From assembly GCF_014646335.1 (NCBI RefSeq), contig NZ_BMNG01000018.1, positions 124,001-188,000 on the forward strand: 64,000 bases of DNA. Direction: 5' to 3'. The stretch comes from Streptomyces lasiicapitis. GTDB lineage: Bacteria > Actinomycetota > Actinomycetes > Streptomycetales > Streptomycetaceae. The translations under genes and the position numbers were made by a program. Below are positions 33,886 through 41,568 of this stretch, piece by piece. How positions within the stretch are numbered: position 1 is the stretch's first letter; every line of letters begins with the position of its first letter. The notes under the pieces are model-generated. The model searched no databases. It saw nothing but the letters and a program-made list of their open reading frames with translations, and was not told where the DNA came from.

Positions 33886-34743
33886 CTAGTTGCGATGATG
33901 CATAAAGCCTTCGGCGGTTTCGGTCAGAAAGGCTGAAGCGTCATCGCCGGTGAGAGCGTGAGACCAGAACAGGTCGAACAGACTCAGATGTTGGGCGATA
34001 TCCCGGGGGTCGCGCAGCACGACTTCCCCGGAGAACAGTTCGACCGTGACAAGGCGGTCGTCGTAGACGACGAAGATGTTCATCGGAGTACCGGGAACCT
34101 GTACGCCTTTCGGGACTATTCCGATCTCGACGTTGGGCTTCCTGTTGACCTTCGCCATGTGCGCACACTGCGCCGCCATGGCTTCAGCGCTCGCCCGTCG
34201 CCACTTCACGGCCTGCTCGGTCATCAGGAACCAGAACGAGCGTGACGTGTCGTCCAAGATGGCCTGGCGGTCCATGCGGGCCTGCACGGCCCTGCGGACA
34301 TTCCTGGCCGGATCGCTGTCCACCGTGGGGGACAGCGTCTCGATGGCGTACTCGCGGACGTGCAGGAGGCCGGTAGGGATGGCGGGCAGGAAGTGCCGCA
34401 TCGCTCGCGAGGAAGACTCAAGCGCCTTCAGCTCGGCTTGCTTGTGGTAGAGGCCGACACGTGCATACGCACGCCAAGATGCGTAGTCAACATTGGCTCT
34501 GCGCGCCAGTTGTATGAGCTCGTCGGAAACTTCGTCGGGAACAGTCAACGCCTTGAGGATTCGCTCGACGTCAATGACCGTGGGCAGCGCGCGACCGGTC
34601 TCAATACGACTGATCTTCGTCTGGCTCATGTTGCAGCGGAGCGCAAGGCGTTCACCGCTGAGGCCGGAAGCGCGGCGGAGACCCCGAAGGGCCTCCGCCA
34701 AGTCCTTCCGTTCCCGTGCTTGCGTCTCAGGTTCGATAGGCAC
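33886..34743 (-). CDS. XRE-family regulator with DUF5753 domain (WhiJ-like)
   Basis: The product has 285 residues. The helix-turn-helix is LAEALRGLRRASGLSGERLALRCNMSQTKISRIETGRALPT at residues 15-55. A DUF5753 domain follows (LESSSRAMRHFLPAIPTGLLHVREYAIETL to VVLRDPRDIAQHLSLFDLFWSHAL). It binds DNA and in related loci controls development or antibiotic genes. GTG 34743 overlaps the upstream DUF6879 stop by 17 bases. Confidence 0.9.
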   Translation of the reverse strand: MPIEPETQARERKDLAEALRGLRRASGLSGERLALRCNMSQTKISRIETGRALPTVIDVERILKALTVPDEVSDELIQLARRANVDYASWRAYARVGLYHKQAELKALESSSRAMRHFLPAIPTGLLHVREYAIETLSPTVDSDPARNVRRAVQARMDRQAILDDTSRSFWFLMTEQAVKWRRASAEAMAAQCAHMAKVNRKPNVEIGIVPKGVQVPGTPMNIFVVYDDRLVTVELFSGEVVLRDPRDIAQHLSLFDLFWSHALTGDDASAFLTETAEGFMHHRN

Positions 34744-35263
34744 TGAACGGCACGGCCCTTTCCAGGGCGAGATCCCTCCATGCGAGATACTTACCCGTGT
34801 CTGGGTCTTGGATCAGTTCGCGGTTGATCTGCGTTCCGTCGGGACGGTAGTTGAGGTGTACGACCGTCGATTCGTCGAACATCCAGAAGTCCTGTTCTGG
34901 AAGTCCAGAGTTCGACTGGTCGGTCACATCAACGATTTGGTAGTCCTCCCCGGCTGCGACATTTCCGGGGATGCACCACTCGAACAGGTACCGGCTGTAC
35001 GGCGTGAGCGGTCGGCGCATGATCTTGGCGCGTGTCATCGTCCGCCCGGCTGCCGCGTGGTTTCTGATCGTCTGGTGCCACGACTCGTTGAAGCCGTCGG
35101 GCTTCTGGGCTCCGGCAAGGAAGTCGCGGACCGTCTCGGCCTCGGTGGGCATGGTGTACGTCTGGTGGACTTCCAGCCGGAAGGCGGAACGCTTGAAGTC
35201 GCGGAAGTACGCCTGCCATGCGTCGCCGTCCAGCAGCACGGGGCTAGAGCCATCCACGGGCAC
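34727..35263 (-). CDS. DUF6879-type protein
   Basis: The product has 178 residues, LLDGDAWQAYFRDFKRSAFRLEVHQTYTMPTEAETVRDFLAG to REL-DPDTGKYLAWRDLALERAVPFSAY. It matches the DUF6879 pattern with the F-x-x-F-x-x-SAFRLE start. Such proteins are often encoded immediately before XRE/DUF5753 regulators in Streptomyces; function is unknown. GTG 35263 stands six bases after AGGAGG, which selects it over GTG 35257. Overlaps neighbours on both sides. Confidence 0.8.
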   Translation of the reverse strand: MPVDGSSPVLLDGDAWQAYFRDFKRSAFRLEVHQTYTMPTEAETVRDFLAGAQKPDGFNESWHQTIRNHAAAGRTMTRAKIMRRPLTPYSRYLFEWCIPGNVAAGEDYQIVDVTDQSNSGLPEQDFWMFDESTVVHLNYRPDGTQINRELIQDPDTGKYLAWRDLALERAVPFSAYRT

Positions 35264-35459
35264 GGGCCGCCTCCTTCAGGATGTCTTCGGGGATCAACAC
35301 GACCGATTCGCCATCGGGCGTCGGGTGGATCACGTCGTATCCCTGGATCGCCAACATCCCGGGTTCCGGCGTCGCGTACACGGTCGGGCAGTCGCCGTTC
35401 CCGCACTTGTCGTCGTCGCTCCTGCACGGTCCGCCGGCAATCATCCGCAGTTCGTCCAC
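35244..35459 (-). CDS. Small cysteine-containing hypothetical protein
   Basis: A 71-residue protein with CRSDDDKCGNGDCPTVY near the N terminus (three cysteines, possibly metal-binding) and HPTPDGESVVLIPEDILKEAARARGWL at the end. GGAGG precedes GTG 35459. It overlaps the DUF6879 gene by 20 bases and is the first gene of that operon. Not recognised beyond that context. Confidence 0.68.
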   Translation of the reverse strand: MDELRMIAGGPCRSDDDKCGNGDCPTVYATPEPGMLAIQGYDVIHPTPDGESVVLIPEDILKEAARARGWL

Positions 35460-35667
35460 TGAGACCCTCCGGTTTGTGTGGTCAGCAAGCTACGGATGGT
35501 CATACCCCCGTCACAAGAGCGGCCCGCGCTCTAGTCACGTAGCCGCATAGAACCGTGGGGCAAGTTCTGACAGAAGGCGCCTTGACCAGCCACTACACAG
35601 GTGGGGCGCGCGATCAGTGCCTGATCCGACGCCAGTTTTCGCCGTCCAACGGCACGGACAGCTCCCC

Positions 35668-35883
35668 TCAAGCGGTCAGTTCGCCTTCTGTGACGGCGGT
35701 GATGAAGGGCGCCCAGGCGGTCGTGTGAAACACGAGGGCCGAGCCGTGCGGGACCTTGGTGTCCCGGACGGGGACGATGCCGGGGAGGCTGTCGGATATC
35801 TCGACGCAGTCGCCGCCGGTGCCGTTGCTATAGCTGCTCTTCCGCCAGGTCGCGGCGCTCAAGTCGGTGTCGTGGCTTGCCAT
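35668..35883 (-). CDS. DUF397 protein
   Basis: The product has 71 residues. It has the classic DUF397 pattern: AATWRKSSYSNGTGGDCVEISD then VPVRDTKVPHGSALVFHTTAWAPFITAV. It is encoded immediately after, and overlapping by 56 bases out of frame, the XRE/DUF5753 gene. DUF397 proteins in this arrangement are thought to oppose or modulate the regulator. ATG 35883. Confidence 0.88.
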   Translation of the reverse strand: MASHDTDLSAATWRKSSYSNGTGGDCVEISDSLPGIVPVRDTKVPHGSALVFHTTAWAPFITAVTEGELTA

Positions 35884-36715
35884 TTCGGTAATCCTCAGCC
35901 GCATCCTCGATCATGGCCAGGGACGCCCCAGGCGGCAGTGCGGCGGCCCTGAGCAGATCGTACGACCCTCGGTACTGCTTCACGAGCGCTGGGTAGTCGA
36001 TGAGTTGGCCGCTGTGGAGGCCTTCCGTGTACACCACGGGAGGGGAGTCCGGGAAGGTCATGACCTTGGCCATGCCCATCATGAGCGGGTGTGCGGCGGT
36101 CGTTTCCGGAACGATCTGCAGAATGGAGCCGGTGGTCTTGACCACCTCGGCAATGTGCTCCAGCAGTTCGGCCATCTGCTCCAGTGGGAGTGCTCGGCGG
36201 CGGATCACCGACTCATCCATGATCACCCAGTACTCCGGAGGCTGCTCCCGTTCGAAGAGCTCGGCCCGTTCCATCCGGGCATTCACCTTCTTCTCGACCT
36301 CATCGCCCAAGGCCCGGGGCAGTGCCGCCCGTACGATCGTGCGGGCGTACGCCGGAGTTTGCAGCAGTCCGGGCACGATCATCGGCGCCCACTCCTCGAT
36401 GCTCTCCGCGTACCGCTCCATCTCCGCGACATCCGCGAAGTACTCGGCGTGACCGCCTTGGCGGGCCTTGCGCGCGTCTTCACAGCGGCGTTGGAAAAAG
36501 CCGTCCGTCTGGAGCTTTGCGTCGACGTGCTGGGCCAGATCGAACGGCATGCGTCGCTCGCCGCGCTCGATCTGGCTGAGAAAGGGGACGCCTCGGTAGC
36601 TTCCCTCAGCCAGCCGTTCGAGGGTGAGGCCCGCGGCCTCTCGCTTGAAGCGCAACTCCGCGCCGTAGAAGGCCGGAACGCTCGCCGACGCGTCGGGATC
36701 CTTGCGAGGAGGCAC
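35828..36715 (-). CDS. XRE-family regulator with DUF5753 domain (second)
   Basis: The product has 295 residues. HTH: YGAELRFKREAAGLTLERLAEGSYRGVPFLSQIERGERRMPFDLAQHVD. DUF5753: YAESIEEWAPMIVPGLLQTPAYARTIVRAALPR, YWVIMDESVIRRR, GSILQIVPETTAAHPLMMGMAKVMTF. GTG 36715 is the likely start; the frame extends upstream to a TTG at 36751 without a good ribosome site. It forms a WhiJ/AbaA-type module with the DUF397 gene and the divergent ATPase gene at 36831. Confidence 0.9.
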   Translation of the reverse strand: MPPRKDPDASASVPAFYGAELRFKREAAGLTLERLAEGSYRGVPFLSQIERGERRMPFDLAQHVDAKLQTDGFFQRRCEDARKARQGGHAEYFADVAEMERYAESIEEWAPMIVPGLLQTPAYARTIVRAALPRALGDEVEKKVNARMERAELFEREQPPEYWVIMDESVIRRRALPLEQMAELLEHIAEVVKTTGSILQIVPETTAAHPLMMGMAKVMTFPDSPPVVYTEGLHSGQLIDYPALVKQYRGSYDLLRAAALPPGASLAMIEDAAEDYRNGKPRHRLERRDLAEEQL

Positions 36716-36830
36716 AACGCACCACCGTCCTTTGCCAGTTGCCCTGCGCAACCCAAACCCCTGTCACGCTACGCCGCCCAAACGCCACCGTGTGACCGAT
36801 CCATCACAGAGCGCACGGAAGGCGTACCCC

Positions 36831-37241
36831 ATGCAAGACCCAGACCCAGACCCAACCTTCGAACTGGCCCTGCTCGCCGTCCCCAAAGCGGTCCCCGAAG
36901 TCCGCCGCACCCTGAGCTGCCATCCGTACGGCGATCCTCACCCCGACGTACAGCTCTGCGTCAGCGAACTGCTCAGCAACGTGATCCGGCATGTTGGCGA
37001 GGGCACCCCGGTGACCGTCCGCCTCACCAGCGCGCGCGGCCGGGTTCGGGTGGCGGTCACCGACCCCGACCCGCGTGCCTGGCCCCTGCTCCGCCGGGTA
37101 GGCGGAGACGACGAGACAGGCCGCGGACTGGCCCTCCTTGACGCGGTCTCGCTGCGCTGGGGCGTGGAACAGGGGCCCGACAGCAAGACCGTCTGGTGCG
37201 AGTTGGAGGGAGGGCGGCACGGTGTGGCGCTGCCCACCTGA
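36831..37241 (+). CDS. RsbW-like ATP-binding regulatory protein
   Basis: The product has 136 residues. It is a HATPase_c_2 domain: N-box LCVSELLSNVIRHV, a weakened G1 region (AVTDPDPRAWPLL in place of the normal DxGxG), and G2 ETGRGLALLDAVSLRWGV. These kinases usually bind sigma or anti-sigma antagonists. The degenerate G1 box may reduce ATP turnover. ATG 36831 has GGAAGGCG about eight bases before it; GTG 36792 is an alternative. It is divergent from the XRE gene, as in AbaA-type loci. Confidence 0.8.
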   Translation: MQDPDPDPTFELALLAVPKAVPEVRRTLSCHPYGDPHPDVQLCVSELLSNVIRHVGEGTPVTVRLTSARGRVRVAVTDPDPRAWPLLRRVGGDDETGRGLALLDAVSLRWGVEQGPDSKTVWCELEGGRHGVALPT

Positions 37242-37274
37242 GGCGTGCTGTCCCGCGAGTGCCATCCTGGCCCC

Positions 37275-37967
37275 ATGAAGACCATCGGCCTCATCGGCGG
37301 CATGAGCTGGGAGTCCAGCGCCGAGTACTACCGGCTGCTCAACGAACTCGTGCGGGAGCGGCTCGGCGGGTTGCATTCCGCGCGCTGCGTCCTGCACTCC
37401 GTGGATTTCGCGGAGATCGAGCGGCTGCAGGTCGCGGGGGAGTGGGAGCGGGCCGGGGATGTACTCGCCGCTGCCGCCAAGGGACTTGAGGCGGCCGGTG
37501 CCGATCTCGTGCTGATCTGCACGAACACCATGCACAAGGTCGCGGGGCAGGTCGAGAGTGTGCTGTCCGTGCCGCTGCTGCACCTCGGCGACGCCACCGC
37601 CGAGGCCGTGCGCGCGGCGGGGGAGCGGCGGGTCGGGCTGCTCGGCACCGCGTTCACCATGGAGCAGGATTTTTACCGTGACCGGCTCGCGAGCCATGGG
37701 CTTGAGGTGCTTGTGCCGGACGAGGCGGGGCGGGACGTCGTCCACCGCGTGATCTACGAGGAGTTGTGCCTCGGCGTGGTACGCGATGAGTCGCGGGCCG
37801 CGTACCAGGAGGTCATCGCGGCTCTCGTGCGCGACGGCGCCGAGGGCGTCATCCTCGGCTGTACGGAGATCGAGCTGCTGATCGGGCAGGAGCACAGCCC
37901 GGTACCCGTCTTCCCGACGACGCGGCTCCATGCCGAGGCGGCCGTGGACGCGGCCCTCAGGGCTTGA
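37275..37967 (+). CDS. Aspartate/glutamate racemase family protein
   Basis: The protein has 230 residues. N terminus MKTIGLIGGMSWESSAEYYRLLN is typical for the amino acid racemase family. Both catalytic cysteines are visible: ICTNTMHKVA (first) and GCTEIELLI (second). Expected to interconvert L- and D-aspartate or a similar amino acid without cofactor. It lies 33 bases after the ATPase gene; co-transcription is possible. Confidence 0.88.
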   Translation: MKTIGLIGGMSWESSAEYYRLLNELVRERLGGLHSARCVLHSVDFAEIERLQVAGEWERAGDVLAAAAKGLEAAGADLVLICTNTMHKVAGQVESVLSVPLLHLGDATAEAVRAAGERRVGLLGTAFTMEQDFYRDRLASHGLEVLVPDEAGRDVVHRVIYEELCLGVVRDESRAAYQEVIAALVRDGAEGVILGCTEIELLIGQEHSPVPVFPTTRLHAEAAVDAALRA

Positions 37968-38050
37968 GGGGGTTGAGGGGGTTGACGGGGTTGAACGCCG
38001 ATCGCCGGGCGGGCTCAACACATTGAGCCCGCCCGGCGATCGGCGTTCAA
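37964..38050. terminator. 28-bp perfect hairpin preceded by 9-bp tandem repeats
   Basis: TTGAACGCC begins a 28-bp perfect inverted repeat (37991-38050) with loop CACA. Four 9-bp units (37964, 37973, 37982, 37991; TTGAGGGGG-like) run into it from the racemase stop. It lies between the convergent racemase and sigma factor genes. Confidence 0.85.
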
Positions 38051-38073
38051 GGACGGCGGAGGCGACGCGCGGG

Positions 38074-39069
38074 TCACTCCTCCAGTGTCAGCCCCTTGCG
38101 GAGCTTCACGAGAGTTCGCGACAGGAGTCGCGACACGTGCATCTGTGAGATGCCCAGTTCCTCGCCGATCTCCGACTGCGTCATGTTGGCGACGAAGCGC
38201 AGGGAGAGGATCTTCCGGTCCCGAGCCGGGAGTTCGGCGATCAGGGGCTTGAGGGACTCCACGTACTCGATGCCTTCGAGGCCGTGGTCCTCGTAGCCGA
38301 TGCGGTCGGCGAGGGCGCCCTCGGAGTCGTCCTCCTCGGGCTGGGCGTCGAGCGAGCTGGCGGTGTAGGCGTTGGACGCCGCCATGCCCTCGACGACCTC
38401 TTCGTTCGAGATGCCGAGGCGCTCGGCGAGTTCGGCCACTGTCGGCGCGCGGTCGAACTTCTGGGCCAGCTCGTCGCCCGCCTTGGCCAGGTCGAGACGG
38501 AGTTCCTGGAGTCTGCGCGGGACGCGCACCGACCACGACGTGTCGCGGAAGAAGCGCTTGATCTCGCCGACGATCGTCGGCATCGCGAAGGTGGGGAACT
38601 CGACGCCGCGGCTCAGCTCGAAGCGGTCGATCGCCTTGATCAGGCCGATGGTGCCGACCTGGATGATGTCCTCCATCGGCTCACTGCGGGAGCGGAACCG
38701 GGAGGCGGCGAACTTCACCAGGGCGAGGTTGAGTTCGACGAGGGTGTTGCGGACGTATGCGTGTTCGTGCGTGCCTTCTTCGAGGGATTCGAGGCGCTCG
38801 AAGAGGGTCTTGGACAGGGCCCGCGCGTCCAGCGGCCCCACCTGGTCGTACGGCGGGATCTCGGGGAGGCCCTCAAGGCTCTCGGCGCTCTCGTGCAGCT
38901 CTCCGGCGCCTGCGAGCGGGGGCTCGGCCGTGGCGGTCGGGGCGGCCTCAAGGGTCGGCGCGGCCTCGTGGGCCGGACCCGGGATCCCTGAAACAGCGGT
39001 CTGGGTGCGGTTCGGCGGGGGTGTCGACGTCGCTTGGTCAGTACGCGATTCGTCGAGCCGGGGTGACAT
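38074..39069 (-). CDS. RNA polymerase sigma factor, SigB/SigF family
   Basis: The protein has 331 residues. The first 85 are disordered and acidic/proline-rich. Sigma region 2: LVELNLALVKFAASRFRSRSEPMEDIIQVGTIGLIKAIDRFE. Region 3: FPTFAMPTIVGEIKRFFRDTSWSVRVPRRLQELR. Region 4 HTH: MTQSEIGEELGISQMHVSRLLSRTLVKLR. Group 3 stress/development sigma factors of this kind are held by RsbW-like kinases and released by STAS proteins; both occur next to it. ATG 39069 has GGAGG five bases upstream, better than the two upstream ATG codons. Confidence 0.93.
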   Translation of the reverse strand: MSPRLDESRTDQATSTPPPNRTQTAVSGIPGPAHEAAPTLEAAPTATAEPPLAGAGELHESAESLEGLPEIPPYDQVGPLDARALSKTLFERLESLEEGTHEHAYVRNTLVELNLALVKFAASRFRSRSEPMEDIIQVGTIGLIKAIDRFELSRGVEFPTFAMPTIVGEIKRFFRDTSWSVRVPRRLQELRLDLAKAGDELAQKFDRAPTVAELAERLGISNEEVVEGMAASNAYTASSLDAQPEEDDSEGALADRIGYEDHGLEGIEYVESLKPLIAELPARDRKILSLRFVANMTQSEIGEELGISQMHVSRLLSRTLVKLRKGLTLEE

Positions 39070-39343
39070 GGTCTCCTCCATCGTTCTCGGCATATGGCTG
39101 CCGATGCCACTACGTGCACTGCGGTGTGCGGCGCCTCCATGGCCGTCCGTCTCGATTGGTGTCTCTTCTACCCCTACCCGCTTCCGCGTCGGAGTCGCAA
39201 GTGGCTTCCGTGGCGAAATGTCCGAATTCGGGGGGATGTTCGGGTACCCCGGAGCGTAGGGAAGGCGTAATGTTCAAGAGCGTCATCGCGCGACATGAGC
39301 GCGCAAGCAACAGCCCACGACTTGTCGGGAAGAGAGTGACGGC

Positions 39344-39712
39344 ATGGACCGCGGGACGGTCGGCAGCGCACACCGGGGCCGGCTTCTGGTCGAAGTCCGA
39401 AAAGAGGGCCGCAGTGCCGTCGTGACTCCGGCGGGTGAGTTGGATCACCACACCGCCGATCTGTTGCGCGAGCCACTGGAGGCCTGTGTCGACGACGGCT
39501 TCGCACGCCTCGTGGTCGACTGCTCACGGCTGGAGTTCTGCGACTCGACGGGGCTCAACGTGCTCCTCGGGGCCCGGCTCAAGGCCGAGGCCGAGGGGGG
39601 TGGGGTCCATCTGGCGGGGATGCTGCCCGTGGTGGCCCGGGTGTTCGAGATCACTGGCGCCGACGCCGTCTTCACCGTCCACGACACACTCGAAGCGGCG
39701 CTGGCCGACTGA
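39344..39712 (+). CDS. STAS-domain anti-sigma factor antagonist
   Basis: The protein has 122 residues. The STAS fold RLLVEVRKEGRSAVVTPAGELDHHTADLL leads to CDSTGLNVLLGAR, where the serine before TGLN is the usual phosphorylation site of RsbV/SpoIIAA proteins. It probably frees a sigma factor by binding an RsbW-like kinase. Divergent from the sigma gene, with an RsbW-like kinase gene following. ATG 39344. Confidence 0.9.
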   Translation: MDRGTVGSAHRGRLLVEVRKEGRSAVVTPAGELDHHTADLLREPLEACVDDGFARLVVDCSRLEFCDSTGLNVLLGARLKAEAEGGGVHLAGMLPVVARVFEITGADAVFTVHDTLEAALAD

Positions 39713-40035
39713 GTCGGGGTGACTCGCCGATGACTCTCCGTGCGTGGCGAGAAGAGTTACGCGTCAGTTGTCGCTGTGTGATCGATGCGTTACCAGCGTC
39801 ACACGGATCGTGCCGAATCCATGGGTGTCCGCACGGATCGGCAGGGCAGGAGTCACTCTGAGTCTGTCGTCCACATCCATCAAGTCATTCATCGAGTCAA
39901 AAGCATCAAGTCAACAGTCAGATCGAAGTCAGAACGGCAAGCGGCCGGGACGCATCCGGGCGGGCGGGGGTCCGCCACCGGGGCCCTGCGCACCCGCCAC
40001 TTGTCCGGTCCTCTTGTCGGTGAGGTGAAGTGCTG
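39713..40035. promoter_or_regulatory. Intergenic region with iterated ATCAAGTCA elements
   Basis: No gene was found. ATCAAGTCA occurs at 39879 and 39905, ATCGAGTCA at 39891 and ATCGAAGTCA at 39922, all in the same orientation in a patch of low GC content. They lie 105-157 bases before the kinase start. They could be regulator half-sites or promoter elements. Confidence 0.5.
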
Positions 40036-40545
40036 ATGAGCACCACCCGGCCTTACTCGCCGGGCGACCGTGGCCCGGAGCCGGAGGCCGCCGTGGCGGC
40101 TGCTCCCGAGCCCGCGGCCACCCCGGAGTCCGGGGGCCGCCAGGCCCGCAGGCTGAGCCTGAACGGGGCCAGCGGTGTCGTGCCCCTGTCGCGCGACTTC
40201 ACCCGCGACGCGCTGCACGCCTGGGGCTGGCTGCCCGCGGCCGGCGCCGACCGCCGCGCCGCCGCCGAGGACGTGCTGCTCGTGGTCTCCGAGCTGGTCA
40301 CCAACGCGTGCCTGCACGCGGAGGGGCCCGAGGAGCTCTGGCTCAGCTGCGAGGGCAAGGTCCTGCGCGTCGAGGTCTCCGACCGCGGCGCCGGTACGCC
40401 CGCGCCGCGCACCCCGCACCGCGCGGGGCGGCCCGGCGGCCACGGGATGTTCATCGTGCAGCGGCTCTGCCTGGACTGGGGGGTCGTACGTACGCCGGGT
40501 TCGGCCGGCAAGACGGTATGGGCGGAGTTGGGCGCCCCCAACTAG
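40036..40545 (+). CDS. RsbW-like anti-sigma kinase
   Basis: The product has 169 residues. A variable N-terminal tail of about 45 is followed by a HATPase_c_2 domain: DVLLVVSELVTNACLHA (N-box), VEVSDRGAGTPAP (G1, DRGAG intact) and GGHGMFIVQRLCLDWGV (G2). This is an apparently active ATP-binding kinase of the anti-sigma type. ATG 40036 is favoured by GAGGTGAAG upstream; GTG 40030 is possible. With the STAS protein and sigma factor nearby it suggests a partner-switching unit. Confidence 0.87.
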   Translation: MSTTRPYSPGDRGPEPEAAVAAAPEPAATPESGGRQARRLSLNGASGVVPLSRDFTRDALHAWGWLPAAGADRRAAAEDVLLVVSELVTNACLHAEGPEELWLSCEGKVLRVEVSDRGAGTPAPRTPHRAGRPGGHGMFIVQRLCLDWGVVRTPGSAGKTVWAELGAPN

Positions 40546-40768
40546 TCCGGGGGGCCGGGCCCCCTCGCCCACGGGCTCCCTCGGCGGCTGAATCGCTCCG
40601 CCCCCTGAAGTTTCCTCAACGCGTCGGATCATCACGGATCCGGCGCGTCCTTTGTCTTCCCTCGGCAAGGCCCCGGGCGTACCTTGAGCGCCCAATCTGA
40701 TGTGCCGTCAGTAAATTCGCACGCGCGGCACGGACTCAGCCCGCACCACGGCATGAGGGGAAAACGAG

Positions 40769-41521
40769 GTGTCGTACCAGAAACAGACGGCCGCGCTCGT
40801 CCTCGCCACGGCCCTGGCCGGATCGGCTCTGCTCCTTGCCGCACCCGCCCAGGCCGAGGTCCAGGACGTGGACTACCAGTGCAAGACGCCCATCGGGAAC
40901 AAGGGGGCGGTCTCGCCGATCGAGATCAAGAGCGTGAAGAGCGGCAGCGGTTACAAGCTCACCATGTCCTTCCAGAAGGGTGTCTCCTCCAGCCCCGTCG
41001 AACTCGGCAAGGGCGCGATGAAGCCCAGTGCGGTGATCAAGCTGGGCGGCGCGGAGAGCGGCACGGTCGCGGTCTCCGGGCCCACCAACCCCGAGGCCAT
41101 TCCGGCCAACACCCCCATCAAGATCAGCGATTTGTCGGGCACGTACACGCCCAAGAAGTCCGGCAAGGTCACGTTCACGGCCGGGGTCCTCACGATCAAG
41201 GCGCTCGGTACGACCACGACGTGTACGCCCGCGAACAACCCCAAGCCGTCCCTGACGCTGGACGTCAAGGGCTCGGGCGGCGGGTCCGGCGGCACGGGCG
41301 GGTCCGGCTCGGACACGGGATCGGGCTCCGGCTCTGGCTCGGGTTCCGGTGACACCTCCGGCGGCTCGCAGGGCGCGCCCTCCGGCGGCGACGAACTCCC
41401 GCAGACCGGCCCCGCCGACTCCGCGATCGCCCTCGGCACCCTCGGCGGCACCGTGCTGCTCGCGGGCGCGGCCGGCGTGCTGTGGCTGACCCGGCGGAAC
41501 CAGGCGGCGCGGTCGCGCTGA
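40769..41521 (+). CDS. Sortase-anchored surface protein with one cysteine-bracketed domain
   Basis: The product has 250 residues. Signal peptide is residues 1-29 (LAAPAQA cleavage). One domain runs from C38 (YQCKTPIGNKGAVSP) to C152 (KALGTTTTCTP). A Gly/Ser/Asp linker (168-207) follows, then LPQTG at 210-214, a hydrophobic segment (218-240) and a basic tail RRNQAARSR, a complete sortase signal. The domain is closely related to the second domain of the protein at 43612. Starts at GTG 40769. First gene of the four-gene operon. Function unknown; role at the cell wall is inferred from anchoring. Confidence 0.85.
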   Translation: MSYQKQTAALVLATALAGSALLLAAPAQAEVQDVDYQCKTPIGNKGAVSPIEIKSVKSGSGYKLTMSFQKGVSSSPVELGKGAMKPSAVIKLGGAESGTVAVSGPTNPEAIPANTPIKISDLSGTYTPKKSGKVTFTAGVLTIKALGTTTTCTPANNPKPSLTLDVKGSGGGSGGTGGSGSDTGSGSGSGSGSGDTSGGSQGAPSGGDELPQTGPADSAIALGTLGGTVLLAGAAGVLWLTRRNQAARSR

Positions 41522-41568
41522 GGCGTGCCGTGTGACGTGTGGGAGGTACGAGCACGGGGGAGCCGCTG

